A DNA stretch of 64,000 bases, from NCBI RefSeq assembly GCF_008728835.1, contig NZ_CP042582.1, positions 4,881,001-4,945,000 on the forward strand, written 5' to 3'. The DNA is from Hypericibacter adhaerens (GTDB taxonomy: Bacteria > Pseudomonadota > Alphaproteobacteria > Dongiales > Dongiaceae). Positions 42,314 through 51,471 of this stretch are shown piece by piece. Each line of letters opens with the position of its first letter. Within the stretch, counting starts at the first letter, position 1. The translations under genes were made by a program, and so were the position numbers. The notes beneath the pieces are model-generated. The model saw nothing but the letters and a program-made list of their open reading frames with translations, ran no database searches and was not told where the DNA came from.

Positions 42314-43954
42314 TTGCTCCTTCCCGATCTCACCGAGACCTGCCGCTTCGCGCTGGCGCCGGCCGAACGGCTGGTGGAAGAGGCGCGCATGGCCTTGGCC
42401 CGCGACCTGGCGCCGGGAGGCCGCGTCGATGCGGCGGCGCTCGATCAGGCGCAATATGCCGCCCATGGCTTCGCCTGGTATGCGACCTATGCCGAAGCGC
42501 TGCGCCAGGCGCTGGCCTGGGCCGAGCGGCTCGAGGCTTCCGATAGGCTCGGCGAGCGCGAGGGGCTGATCCTCCAGATCGGTTTCGGCGAATATCTGGC
42601 GCAGATGGCAGGCGGCATCGCGATCTCGCAGGGCGAGGTGGTGCGGCCGGCCGATCTGGGACTGCCCGAGGGCGCGCAGGCGCTCTCCTCCGAGCCCGCG
42701 GTCCAGAGCCTGATCCGCGCCAACACCAGCAAGGCGCGCGAGCGTCTGGCCGAGCTCATCGCCGACGAGGATTTCGGCGAGCCCGCGCTCGACGACGAGA
42801 TCCTGCTCCTGACGCGCGAGCAGTTCCGCCGCTTCGCCGAGGACCATCGCGAGGACGCCCATCGCTGGCACCTCATGGACGAGTTGATCCCGCTCGACGT
42901 GGTCGAGGAGCTGGCGGGGCTGGGCGTGTTCGGCCTCACCATCCCGGAGGCCTTCGGCGGCTCGGGGCTCGGCAAGCTCGCCATGTGCGTCGTCACCGAG
43001 GAGCTCAGCCGCGGCTATATCGGCCTCGGCTCGCTCGGCACGCGCTCGGAAATCGCGGCCGAGCTGATCCGGCTCGGCGGCACCGAGGCGCAGAAGCAGA
43101 AATGGCTGCCCAAGCTCGCCTCGGGCGAGATCCTGCCCACGGCCGTCTTCACCGAGCCCGGCACCGGCTCGGATCTGGGCTCGCTCAAGACCCGCGCGGT
43201 GAAGGATGGCGACGTCTATCGCGTCACCGGCAACAAGACCTGGATCACCCACGCCTCGCGCTCGGACCTGATGACGCTGCTCGCGCGCACCGATCCTTCG
43301 AGCTCGGACTGGCGCGGGCTTTCGATGTTCCTCGCCGAGAAGCCGCGCGGCACCGAGCTCGAACCCTTCCCGGCCGAGGGCATGAGCGGCGGCGAGATCC
43401 CGGTGCTGGGCTATCGCGGCATGAAGGAATACGAGCTGGGCTTCGACGGCTTCGCGGTCAAGGCCGAGAATCTCCTCGGCGGCGTCGAGGGCCAGGGCTT
43501 CAAGCAGCTTATGGCGACCTTCGAATCCGCGCGCGTGCAGACGGCGGCGCGCGCCGTCGGGGTGGCGCAATGCGCGATGGAGCTGGGGCTCGACTACGCC
43601 AAGAACCGCATCCAGTTCGGCAAGCCGATCCTCGAGTTCCCGCGCGTGGCCACCAAGCTCGCCTGGATGGCGGTCGAGATCATGCTGGCGCGCCAGCTCA
43701 CCTGGTTCGCCGCGCGCCAGAAGGACAGCGACCGGCGCTGCGACATCGAGGCCGGCATGGCGAAGCTCCTGGCCGCCCGCGTCGCCTGGGGCAATGCCGA
43801 CAACGCGCTGCAGATCCATGGCGGCAACGGCTATGCCCAGGAATATGCGATCAGCCGCGTGCTCTGCGACGCGCGCATCCTCAACATCTTCGAGGGCGCC
43901 GCCGAGATCCAGGCCCAGGTGATCGCACGCGGATTGCTGAGCGGGCGGAACTGA
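42314..43954 (+). CDS. mcd: (2S)-Methylsuccinyl-CoA dehydrogenase
   Basis: FAD-dependent acyl-CoA dehydrogenase of 546 residues oxidising methylsuccinyl-CoA to mesaconyl-CoA. The N-terminal extension of about 150 residues before the dehydrogenase core (F-A-W-Y-A-T-Y-A-E-A-L) is typical of Mcd and absent from ordinary acyl-CoA dehydrogenases. Core motifs include T-E-P-G-T-G-S-D near residue 280, R-V-Q-T-A-A-R near 402, and G-G-N-G-Y-A-Q-E-Y near 505. The start is TTG at 42314 with GGAG upstream; there is no better ATG, the first being inside the conserved part. Electrons presumably go to the EtfAB encoded nearby. Confidence 0.9.
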   Translation: MLLPDLTETCRFALAPAERLVEEARMALARDLAPGGRVDAAALDQAQYAAHGFAWYATYAEALRQALAWAERLEASDRLGEREGLILQIGFGEYLAQMAGGIAISQGEVVRPADLGLPEGAQALSSEPAVQSLIRANTSKARERLAELIADEDFGEPALDDEILLLTREQFRRFAEDHREDAHRWHLMDELIPLDVVEELAGLGVFGLTIPEAFGGSGLGKLAMCVVTEELSRGYIGLGSLGTRSEIAAELIRLGGTEAQKQKWLPKLASGEILPTAVFTEPGTGSDLGSLKTRAVKDGDVYRVTGNKTWITHASRSDLMTLLARTDPSSSDWRGLSMFLAEKPRGTELEPFPAEGMSGGEIPVLGYRGMKEYELGFDGFAVKAENLLGGVEGQGFKQLMATFESARVQTAARAVGVAQCAMELGLDYAKNRIQFGKPILEFPRVATKLAWMAVEIMLARQLTWFAARQKDSDRRCDIEAGMAKLLAARVAWGNADNALQIHGGNGYAQEYAISRVLCDARILNIFEGAAEIQAQVIARGLLSGRN

Positions 43955-44035
43955 GACCCCTCACCCACACGCCGCGTCTGCAGCCCTCCTCGGGCGCGTG
44001 ATCGGGCTCGAGGGCAGCAGCCAAGACAAGTGGCG

Positions 44036-44428
44036 TCAGCGCGATTTGGCGCAGACCAGCGCGGGCTCGGCCGCCAGGTCCGATTGGCAGCGCTGGATCG
44101 TGCCGGTAGCCGTGTCGATCACCCAGAGGCTCGCCATCGGCGTTTCGCCATCGATCCCGTGCGCGGCGATGCGATAGCGCGGCTTGCTGTCCGGATCGGC
44201 CTGCGGCCACATGCCGGTCTCGGTCTTGCAACTCGCTTTCGCCGCCGTGCAGACCGACACGGCCCCACTGCCGGTATCGAGGCTCCAGAGAACGCTGCTT
44301 CGCTCGGCCGCATCGGCGGCGCGGGTGCGATCCTCCACCACCTCGAAACGCCCCAGCATGCCGGCCTGCGCCGGCAAGGCCGTCAGAAGGCTGAGCGCCA
44401 TCAGCAGGGCCATCGACCTCGTCTTCAT
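44036..44428 (-). CDS. Hypothetical secreted protein
   Basis: A 130-residue protein with a signal peptide ending near P-A-Q-A at about residue 22, then a small domain with three cysteines spaced for disulfides (S-V-C-T-A, A-S-C-K-T, R-C-Q-S) and a fourth near the end (L-V-C-A-K). It contains two similar segments of the kind L-W-S-L-D-T-G-S-G-A-V-S-V-C and L-W-V-I-D-T-A-T-G-T-I-Q-R-C, suggesting an internal repeat. No family recognised. It is convergent with mcd. Confidence 0.72.
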   Translation of the reverse strand: MKTRSMALLMALSLLTALPAQAGMLGRFEVVEDRTRAADAAERSSVLWSLDTGSGAVSVCTAAKASCKTETGMWPQADPDSKPRYRIAAHGIDGETPMASLWVIDTATGTIQRCQSDLAAEPALVCAKSR

Positions 44429-44586
44429 CGTCGTATGCTCCTATAAGTTGTATAAAATTAAATAAATACTATCCTAAAACAAACCCGACGCAAGCCCCTC
44501 GTCGCCCGGCGACGGCGTTCGATTGCCGTCCCGTCCGGTCCGGGCTAGGAATCGCCCGAAATCTTCCTCCTTCGAGACGGGCGCCC

Positions 44587-45192
44587 ATGCCACCGACCAT
44601 CGACTTCTATTTCTCGATCGACAGCCGCTACTCCTACCTGGCGGCGACGCAGATTCCGGTGCTGGAGCGCGAGTTCGGCGCCACCGTCAACTGGCGCCCG
44701 CTGGGACTGTCGGCGCTGCTGGCCGCGCGCGGCGCGACGCCCTTCAGCACCGGCCTTCGGGTTTCCGGCCAGTACGAGCATGACTATCGCGACATCGACA
44801 CGCGCCGCTGGGCCGAATTCTATGGCGTGAAGATCACGACGCCGGACTGGCGCCAGGGCGATTGGGATCGCATCAACCTGGCGGCCGTCGCCGCCGCCGT
44901 CGAAGGACGCTGCCGCGCCTTCGTGACGGCGCTCTATGATGCGGTCATGGTGCAGGGCGCGGTGCCCAAGGACGACGCGGCGCTCGCCCGCATCGCGGGC
45001 CAAGCGGGCCTCGACGGCACCCGCCTCGTCGCCGGCATCGACGCGCCGGCCACGGCGGCACTGCACCGCGCCACCATCGAGCAGGCCCGCCAAGCCGGCG
45101 TCTTCGGCGTGCCGAGCTTCGTCACCGGCGGCGAGATGTTCTGGGGGAATGACCGGATTCTACTGCTGAAACGCCGGCTTTGCGTCCACTGA
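44587..45192 (+). CDS. 2-hydroxychromene-2-carboxylate isomerase / DsbA-like (kappa GST) protein
   Basis: A 201-residue thioredoxin-fold protein of the DsbA/HCCA isomerase (GST kappa) family. The N-terminal I-D-F-Y-F-S-I-D-S-R-Y-S-Y-L-A contains the Ser used for glutathione activation instead of a CxxC pair. The C-terminal G-V-F-G-V-P-S-F-V has the cis-Pro, followed by F-W-G-N-D-R. It is probably a glutathione-dependent isomerase, but there are no aromatic-degradation genes near it, so the substrate is open. Confidence 0.88.
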   Translation: MPPTIDFYFSIDSRYSYLAATQIPVLEREFGATVNWRPLGLSALLAARGATPFSTGLRVSGQYEHDYRDIDTRRWAEFYGVKITTPDWRQGDWDRINLAAVAAAVEGRCRAFVTALYDAVMVQGAVPKDDAALARIAGQAGLDGTRLVAGIDAPATAALHRATIEQARQAGVFGVPSFVTGGEMFWGNDRILLLKRRLCVH

Positions 45193-45331
45193 GCCCGAGG
45201 GTTCAAAGCCTGGATTTGTCGATGCAGTCAACATAGATTTCCACTATTTTTCGTTGCGTGCATATATATAACAACTTACAACTTTGATATAGTCGCGGCG
45301 GCAATTGGAATAGCCATCAGGGGCCGATCCA

Positions 45332-46501
45332 ATGGCGTGGCCGCAAGTTCCGAATATCGTCTACTCCTCGACGCGTTCGTGGAACTGCGGCGACGACTTC
45401 ATTCTTTATGGCGTCCGACGGCTCGTCGAGGCGGTGCTCCCTGAACACAATGCGCTGATCTACAACAGAAACCCGGAGCTGATCATGGGGCGTATCGCTC
45501 ATGATCGCCCGGTAGTGCAGACCATTGAAGGAGACAAAGGACCCGTCACGGTTGCGTTCAACCCCTATGATCTGGCCAAACCCTTCCAAGGCCATTGGGA
45601 TAACTCGGTTCGAGCCGGCTTCGACGGAAGCGTCCTCAACGCCTGCATATTCGCCGGCACCCCGGAATGGATCGGCGACCCGGTGCTGCCGCTGATCGAC
45701 ATCGCTCTCGCACATAAGCTGCCGACCGCATATCTGGGATTGGGCAGTTTCGAAGGAACACGGTCGCTCTCTTTCAACGAGCTTTCGGCGAAAGACCGAC
45801 AACTGCTGGAGCGTGCACGTCTGATTACGGTGCGCGACGAATCGGCAGTGAAGCTATTGTCGCCATTGCCGGTCGAATCTCGTCCTTGTCCTTCTCTGCA
45901 TGCCGCACGGGCGCGCCTGCGGCGTTCGCGCCATCCGCTTCGGATCGCGCTCTGCCTCCAGGGCGCGAACGGCCGAAACAACCAGCGTGTCGAACTCGCT
46001 ATACGCGATGCAACCGTGGCATTGTTCCGGTCCCTGGCTTCCCATTGTGACTGCAGCTTGATCCTTCACTTCGTGGAAGAGCTTCCCGAGCTCACCGCGC
46101 TGCTCGGCGACGCGATGCCAATCCGCTATGCCTATGACCCACGCGATTACTTCGAGCTCTATGCGGATTTCGATCTGTCGGTCACAACCCGCGTCCATGG
46201 TGCCGGCATCTGCGCCGCCCTCGGCATCCCCTCCTATGTCGTGAGCCATTCGGCAAGATCCGACACCGCAAAAGGCTTTCTCTCGCGCCTCATCGATCCG
46301 ACGCAGGAAAGCATGGAAGATCTGGTTTCACGCATCACGAAGACCGACGTCGTCGGCTGGTCGCGCGCGATTCTGGACCATCAGCTGGCCGATTGGGTGG
46401 CAATGATCGAGCGGATGTCGCGGTTCTTCGCGTCGGTCGGCCTGACCCCGCCCGGTAACGCCCCCTACGGTTTCGCGGCCAACGGCGAGAACGCGCGCTG
46501 A
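45332..46501 (+). CDS. Polysaccharide pyruvyl transferase family protein
   Basis: A 389-residue cytoplasmic transferase of the polysaccharide pyruvyl transferase family, which adds ketal pyruvate to sugars of surface glycans. N-W/C-G-D-D-F near residue 18, V-R-D-E-S-A near 168 and the C-terminal T-R-V-H-G-A-G-I-C-A-A-L-G-I-P near 288 are family features. The 139 bases upstream are strikingly AT-rich. Codon use appears less GC-biased than its neighbours, and no other glycan genes surround it. This suggests acquisition by transfer. Confidence 0.85.
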   Translation: MAWPQVPNIVYSSTRSWNCGDDFILYGVRRLVEAVLPEHNALIYNRNPELIMGRIAHDRPVVQTIEGDKGPVTVAFNPYDLAKPFQGHWDNSVRAGFDGSVLNACIFAGTPEWIGDPVLPLIDIALAHKLPTAYLGLGSFEGTRSLSFNELSAKDRQLLERARLITVRDESAVKLLSPLPVESRPCPSLHAARARLRRSRHPLRIALCLQGANGRNNQRVELAIRDATVALFRSLASHCDCSLILHFVEELPELTALLGDAMPIRYAYDPRDYFELYADFDLSVTTRVHGAGICAALGIPSYVVSHSARSDTAKGFLSRLIDPTQESMEDLVSRITKTDVVGWSRAILDHQLADWVAMIERMSRFFASVGLTPPGNAPYGFAANGENAR

Positions 46502-46609
46502 CGAGCGACGATCCGGTCGGAAAAAGGGCCGCTCTTAGGAAGGCGGGAGCGGCAAGCTGCCCCACCGATCCCCCTCGCCCTTGATCGGCACGCCTCTTAT
46601 AGTCGCCCG

Positions 46610-46807
46610 ATGCGCAGCGTTCTCTTCGTCCTTCTCCTCATCGCCATGCTCGGCACGCTGGCCGTGCTGTTCGCGGGCCTTTTCACCATGGCGCGCGGCG
46701 GCGACTTCAACAAACGCCACGGCAACAAGCTGATGCGCCTGCGCGTGCTGATGCAGGGCATCGCGGTCCTGCTCTTCCTCGCCCTGATGCTGACGATGCG
46801 CAACTGA
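46610..46807 (+). CDS. Twin-transmembrane HIG1-domain small protein
   Basis: A 65-residue protein with two hydrophobic helices (about 4-25 and 45-62) joined by a basic loop containing N-K-R-H-G-N-K-L-M-R-L-R-V, the pattern of the HIG1/twin-transmembrane family. Relatives associate with respiratory complexes. It lies just upstream of the cobalamin adenosyltransferase gene on the same strand. Confidence 0.85.
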   Translation: MRSVLFVLLLIAMLGTLAVLFAGLFTMARGGDFNKRHGNKLMRLRVLMQGIAVLLFLALMLTMRN

Positions 46808-46883
46808 CCCCGGAACCGCGGCGTCGCGACGGCGGGGTTTGTCCCAGGAACAACGAGCCCTCACCCCCAGACGAAGGATCGCC

Positions 46884-47459
46884 ATGGTCAAGCTCACGCG
46901 CATCTACACCAAGGGCGGCGACAAGGGCGAGACCTCGCTGGGCTCGGGTGCCCGCGTCGCCAAGCATGACCGCCGCGTCGAGGCCTATGGCACGGTCGAC
47001 GAAGCCAACGCCACCATTGGCCTGGCGCGGCTCCATACCAGGGGCAAGGCCGACCAGATGCTGGCGCGCATCCAGAACGACCTGTTCGATCTGGGCGCCG
47101 ACCTCTGCATGCCGGAGACGAAGGCCGGTAAAGGAAAGAGCAGCGCCGGGGCGCTGCGCATCGACGAGGCCCAGACGCTGCGGCTCGAGCGCGAGATCGA
47201 CCTGATGAACGCGCATCTGGCACCGCTCAACTCCTTCATCCTGCCCGGCGGCAGCGCCGCCTCGGCCCATCTCCATCTCGCCCGCACCGTGGTGCGGCGC
47301 GCGGAACGGCTGATCACGGCGCTGGCCCAGCAGGAGCCCGTCAATCCGGAGGCGGTGCGCTATATCAACCGGCTCTCCGACCATCTCTTCGTGCTGGCCC
47401 GCTGGCTCAACCGCAAGGGCAAGTCCGACCTGCTCTGGGTGCCCGGCGCCAATCGTTAA
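46884..47459 (+). CDS. PduO-type cob(I)alamin adenosyltransferase
   Basis: A 191-residue ATP:corrinoid adenosyltransferase of the PduO family, producing adenosylcobalamin. N-terminal T-R-I-Y-T-K-G-G-D-K-G-E-T-S-L near residue 5 binds ATP, and R-x-x-x-R/A-E-R (R-T-V-V-R-R-A-E-R) near 140 and N-R-L-S-D-H-L-F-V near 160 complete the active site. The ATG at 46884 gives the standard N-terminus. The product is the cofactor of the ethylmalonyl-CoA mutase encoded at 29.8 kb. Confidence 0.92.
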   Translation: MVKLTRIYTKGGDKGETSLGSGARVAKHDRRVEAYGTVDEANATIGLARLHTRGKADQMLARIQNDLFDLGADLCMPETKAGKGKSSAGALRIDEAQTLRLEREIDLMNAHLAPLNSFILPGGSAASAHLHLARTVVRRAERLITALAQQEPVNPEAVRYINRLSDHLFVLARWLNRKGKSDLLWVPGANR

Positions 47460-47588
47460 GAGCCGGGCGCCCAGCGGTTCCGGCATTTCGGCCTGAAGCC
47501 CCGGCCGCCCTGGCGGCGCCTTGGAAATCCTGGCGGAACCGGCCTTTTTACGGCCCCGGAAGGTGACAGAAAGTTGCGGCCGGGCGCG

Positions 47589-47630
47589 TTGACAGGCCCC
47601 AACCCTGTCCCTATTGTGCGCTGCGAAATA
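47589..47630 (+). promoter_or_regulatory. etfBA promoter overlapping a TGC-rich operator-like motif
   Basis: TTGACA (47589-47594) and TATTGT (47612-47617) with 17-base spacing form a strong sigma-70 promoter. The -10 is inside TATTGTGCGCTGCGAAATA (47612-47630), which resembles the motifs before ecm and ccr. A bound regulator would block polymerase. Confidence 0.6.
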
Positions 47631-47712
47631 ACAAGCGGGGTCGGCCTCGCGGGCTGCTCGGGGGCGCCGCGGCCGGCCTTTTTCAACAGACAATTCGGAG
47701 CCAGATCCAGAG

Positions 47713-48462
47713 ATGAAGGTACTGGTCGCGGTCAAGCGCGTGATCGACGCCAATGTGAAGGTGCGGGTGAAAGCCGACGGCACCGGCGTGGAAACGGCCA
47801 ACGTCAAGATGGCCATGAACCCGTTCTGCGAGATCGCCGTCGAAGAGGCGGTGCGCATGAAGGAAGCGGGCACCGCCACCGAGGTGGTGGCCGTGGCCTG
47901 CGGGCCGGCCAGCTCGCAGGAGACGATCCGCACGGCGCTCGCCATGGGCGCCGACCGCGGCATCCATGTGCAGACCGACGTCGAGCTGCAGCCGCTGGCC
48001 GTGGCCAAGCTGCTCAAGGCCGTGATCGCGAAGGAGCAGCCGGGCCTCGTCATCACCGGCAAGCAGGCGATCGACGACGATTCCAACCAGACCGGCCAGA
48101 TGCTGGCGGGCCTGCTCGGCTGGCCGCAGGGCACCTTCGCCTCGAAGCTCACCATCGAGGGCGGCAAGTTGCGCGTGAAGCGCGAGGTGGATGGCGGCCT
48201 CGAGACCGAGATCCTGAACCTGCCGGCGCTGGTCACGACCGACCTGCGCCTCAACGAGCCGCGCTACGCCTCGCTGCCCAACATCATGAAGGCGAAGAAG
48301 AAGCCGATCGAGGCGGTGACGCCCGAGGCGCTCGGCGTCGATCCCAGCCCGCGCCTCAAGGTCCTCAAGGTGGTCGAGCCGGCCAAGCGCAAGGCCGGCG
48401 CCAAGGTCAAGTCCGTGGCGGAGCTGGTCGACAAGCTGCGCAACGAGGCCAAGGTCATCTGA
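47713..48462 (+). CDS. etfB: Electron transfer flavoprotein beta subunit
   Basis: A 249-residue ETF beta subunit, which with EtfA carries electrons from acyl-CoA dehydrogenases to ETF-ubiquinone oxidoreductase. It starts [12 protein letters not shown], has the AMP-binding [13 protein letters not shown] near residue 117 and the dehydrogenase-recognition loop around [12 protein letters not shown] near 192. It is the first gene of etfB-etfA-hbd. Confidence 0.95.
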   Translation: MKVLVAVKRVIDANVKVRVKADGTGVETANVKMAMNPFCEIAVEEAVRMKEAGTATEVVAVACGPASSQETIRTALAMGADRGIHVQTDVELQPLAVAKLLKAVIAKEQPGLVITGKQAIDDDSNQTGQMLAGLLGWPQGTFASKLTIEGGKLRVKREVDGGLETEILNLPALVTTDLRLNEPRYASLPNIMKAKKKPIEAVTPEALGVDPSPRLKVLKVVEPAKRKAGAKVKSVAELVDKLRNEAKVI

Positions 48463-48479
48463 GGGCGGGAGACGGGACA

Positions 48480-49415
48480 ATGACGATTCTGGTTCTGGCA
48501 GAGCATCACGACGGCGCCGTCCGCGACGGCTCGCTCCATGCCATCACCGCCGCGCAGAAGATCGGCGGCGACATCCATGTGCTGATCGCAGGTCAAAACG
48601 CCAAAGCGGCGGCGGACGCGGCGGCGAAGATCGCCGGTGTCGGCAAGGTGCTGCTGGCCGACGACGCGGTCTATGCCAACATGCTGGCCGAGAACGTCGC
48701 CAAGCTCCTGGCGGGCTTGGCGCCGAACTACAGCCACCTACTCGCCACCGCCACCAGCGTCGGCAAGAGCATCATGCCGCGCGTGGCGGCCCTGCTCGAC
48801 GTGGCGCAGGTCTCGGAGATCATCGCTGTCGAGAGCCCCGACACCTTCGTGCGGCCGATCTATGCCGGCAACGCGCTGGCGACGGTCCAGGCCACCGACA
48901 AGATCAAGGTCATCACCGTGCGCGCCACCGGCTTCGACGCGGCCCCCGCCACCGGCGGCAGCGCCGCGGTCGAGACCGTCGCCTCGGCCGGCGATGCCGG
49001 GCTTTCGAGCTTCGTCGGCTCCGAGCTCTCCAAGTCCGAGCGCCCCGAGCTCACCTCGGCCCGCGTCATCGTCTCGGGCGGCCGCGGCATGCAGTCGGGC
49101 GACAATTTCAAGCTGCTCGAGGCGCTGGCCGACAAGCTCAACGCCGCCGTCGGCGCCAGCCGCGCCGCGGTCGATGCGGGCTACGTGCCCAACGACTACC
49201 AGGTCGGCCAGACCGGCAAGATCGTCGCGCCGGAGCTCTATATCGCGGTCGGCATCTCGGGCGCGATCCAGCATCTGGCCGGCATGAAGGACAGCAAGGT
49301 CATCGTCGCCATCAACAAGGACGAGGATGCACCGATATTCCAGGTCGCGGATTACGGCCTGGTGGCGGATCTGTTCCAGGCCGTGCCGGAGCTGACCGCC
49401 GAGCTCAGCAAGTAA
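48480..49415 (+). CDS. etfA: Electron transfer flavoprotein alpha subunit
   Basis: A 311-residue ETF alpha subunit binding FAD. The C-terminal FAD domain has S-G-G-R-G-M-Q near residue 199, [20 protein letters not shown] near 240 and [10 protein letters not shown] near 279. It starts 17 bases after etfB with GGGAG upstream. It would serve the methylsuccinyl-CoA dehydrogenase encoded at 42.3 kb, among others. Confidence 0.95.
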   Translation: MTILVLAEHHDGAVRDGSLHAITAAQKIGGDIHVLIAGQNAKAAADAAAKIAGVGKVLLADDAVYANMLAENVAKLLAGLAPNYSHLLATATSVGKSIMPRVAALLDVAQVSEIIAVESPDTFVRPIYAGNALATVQATDKIKVITVRATGFDAAPATGGSAAVETVASAGDAGLSSFVGSELSKSERPELTSARVIVSGGRGMQSGDNFKLLEALADKLNAAVGASRAAVDAGYVPNDYQVGQTGKIVAPELYIAVGISGAIQHLAGMKDSKVIVAINKDEDAPIFQVADYGLVADLFQAVPELTAELSK

Positions 49416-49482
49416 CGACCGTCGGCGGCGCGGCCCATGAGGGGCCGCCCGGGGGCGCCGGCGCTGGATGAAGGATCAAGAG

Positions 49483-50367
49483 ATGATTCAGAAGATCGGC
49501 GTGATCGGCGCCGGGCAGATGGGCAACGGCATCGCTCATGTCTGCGCCCTCAACGGTTTCGATGTGGTTCTCTCCGACATCGATCAGGCCCAGCTCGACA
49601 AGGCGCTGAAGACGGTCGAGAAGAATCTCGACCGCCAGACCCATTCCAAACGCGAGGACACCCGCATCAGCGAGGCCGACAAGAAGGCGGCGCTGGCGCG
49701 GATCCATCCCGTGGTCGGGCTCGACCATTTCGGCGACTGCGACCTGGTGATCGAGGCCGCGACCGAGAAGGAAGAGGTCAAGGTCCAGATCCTGAAGGCG
49801 CTCTGCCCGCTGCTCAAGGCCGACGCGGTCATCGCCACCAACACCTCCTCGATCTCGATCACGCGGCTCGCCGCCGCGACCGACCGGCCGGCCAAGTTCA
49901 TGGGCATGCATTTCATGAACCCGGTGCCGCTGATGCAGCTGGTCGAGCTGATCCGGGGCCTCGCGACCGACGAGGAGACCTACCGCTCGATCAAGGAGCT
50001 GACGGAGAAGCTGCACAAGACGGCGGCGCCCGCCGAGGATTTCCCGGCCTTCATCGTCAACCGCATCCTGCTGCCGATGATCAACGAGGCGGTCTACACG
50101 CTCTATGAGGGCGTCGGCACGGTCGAGGCGATCGACACCGCGATGAAGCTCGGCGCCAACCATCCGATGGGCCCGCTCGAGCTCGCCGACTTCATCGGCC
50201 TCGATACCTGCCTCGCGGTGATGCAGGTGCTCTATGACGGCCTCGCCGACAGCAAATACCGCCCCTGCCCGCTGCTCGTGAAATATGTCGAGGCCGGCTG
50301 GGTCGGCAAGAAAGCCGGCCGCGGCTTCTACGACTATAGCGGCGAGAAGCCCATCCCGACGCGGTAA
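49483..50367 (+). CDS. hbd: 3-hydroxybutyryl-CoA dehydrogenase
   Basis: NAD(P)-dependent 3-hydroxyacyl-CoA dehydrogenase of 294 residues interconverting acetoacetyl-CoA and 3-hydroxybutyryl-CoA. The Rossmann motif is G-A-G-Q-M-G-N-G near residue 8. The catalytic His is in G-M-H-F-M-N-P-V near 140, and the C-terminal domain has N-R-I-L-L-P-M-I-N-E-A and G-P-L-E-L-A-D. The ATG at 49483 was preferred because AAGGA stands 7 bases upstream; an ATG five codons earlier is possible. Cotranscription with etfBA links beta-oxidation, PHB and the ethylmalonyl-CoA pathway. Confidence 0.92.
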   Translation: MIQKIGVIGAGQMGNGIAHVCALNGFDVVLSDIDQAQLDKALKTVEKNLDRQTHSKREDTRISEADKKAALARIHPVVGLDHFGDCDLVIEAATEKEEVKVQILKALCPLLKADAVIATNTSSISITRLAAATDRPAKFMGMHFMNPVPLMQLVELIRGLATDEETYRSIKELTEKLHKTAAPAEDFPAFIVNRILLPMINEAVYTLYEGVGTVEAIDTAMKLGANHPMGPLELADFIGLDTCLAVMQVLYDGLADSKYRPCPLLVKYVEAGWVGKKAGRGFYDYSGEKPIPTR

Positions 50368-50374
50368 TTCCCTA

Positions 50375-50425
50375 TTCCTTCCTCTCCACCCGCGCAGCGG
50401 GGGAGAGGGCAGGGTGAGGGGGGCC
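50375..50425. repeat. Left inverted hairpin repeat of the DUF559 unit (family C)
   Basis: About 51 bases (beginning TTCCTTCCTCTCCACCCGCG), nearly identical to the reverse complement of 50772-50823. It has an internal hairpin around the CCCGC/GCGGG core. Its other strand encodes the tail P-L-T-L-P-S-P-P of the DUF559 reading frame. Confidence 0.85.
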
Positions 50426-50757
50426 TCGGCCAACGCGAGCTCGACGATCCGGAGGACGCCCTCCAGATTCGTCGTCACGTCGTTATTCCAGAACCGAAGA
50501 ACGCGATAGCCCTGCGCCTCCAGATAGCGGGTGCGGGCTGCATCGGCGTCGATGGCGTCCCCATGCTGGCTGCCGTCCAGTTCGACGATCAATCGAGCCG
50601 AGATGCAGAGGAAATCGGCGACGTAGGGTCCAACGGGGACCTGCCGGCAGAACTTGGCGCCGGCGAGCTGGCGATTCTTGACGGCGTGCCAGAAGCGCCA
50701 TTCGAAGGGTGTCAGGTTGCGGCGAAGCTGCTTGGCAAAGTCTTCGCTCGTCGGCAT
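50422..50757 (-). CDS. DUF559 (Vsr-like) endonuclease-domain protein, no proper stop
   Basis: A 112-residue DUF559 domain of the PD-(D/E)xK nuclease superfamily, related to the very-short-patch repair nuclease. Motifs are L-T-P-F-E-W-R-F-W near residue 15, [15 protein letters not shown] near 37, and the catalytic I-V-E-L-D-G-S-Q-H near 57-65, then [10 protein letters not shown]. After residue 112 the frame enters the left repeat and continues without a stop to 49405, antisense to hbd, giving a 450-residue frame. The true end is therefore unclear. The gene sits tightly between two inverted repeats, starting 15 bases from the right one. Confidence 0.78.
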
Positions 50758-50771
50758 CGGCGCGGCTGCAA

Positions 50772-50823
50772 GGCCCCCTCACCCTACCCTCTCCCCCCGC
50801 TCCGCGGGTGGAGAGGAAGGATT
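50772..50823. repeat. Right inverted hairpin repeat of the DUF559 unit (family C)
   Basis: About 52 bases (beginning GGCCCCCTCACCCTACCCTC), the inverted counterpart of 50375-50425, with few mismatches. Together they bracket a single gene, like the ends of a small element. Confidence 0.85.
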
Positions 50824-50829
50824 AATCCT

Positions 50830-51459
<630 letters not shown>

Positions 51460-51471
51460 GCTTCAGCTCCG

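Noticed and set aside
46528-46552. Terminator after the pyruvyl transferase gene
   Set aside because: GCCGCTC/GAGCGGC can pair but no T-run follows.
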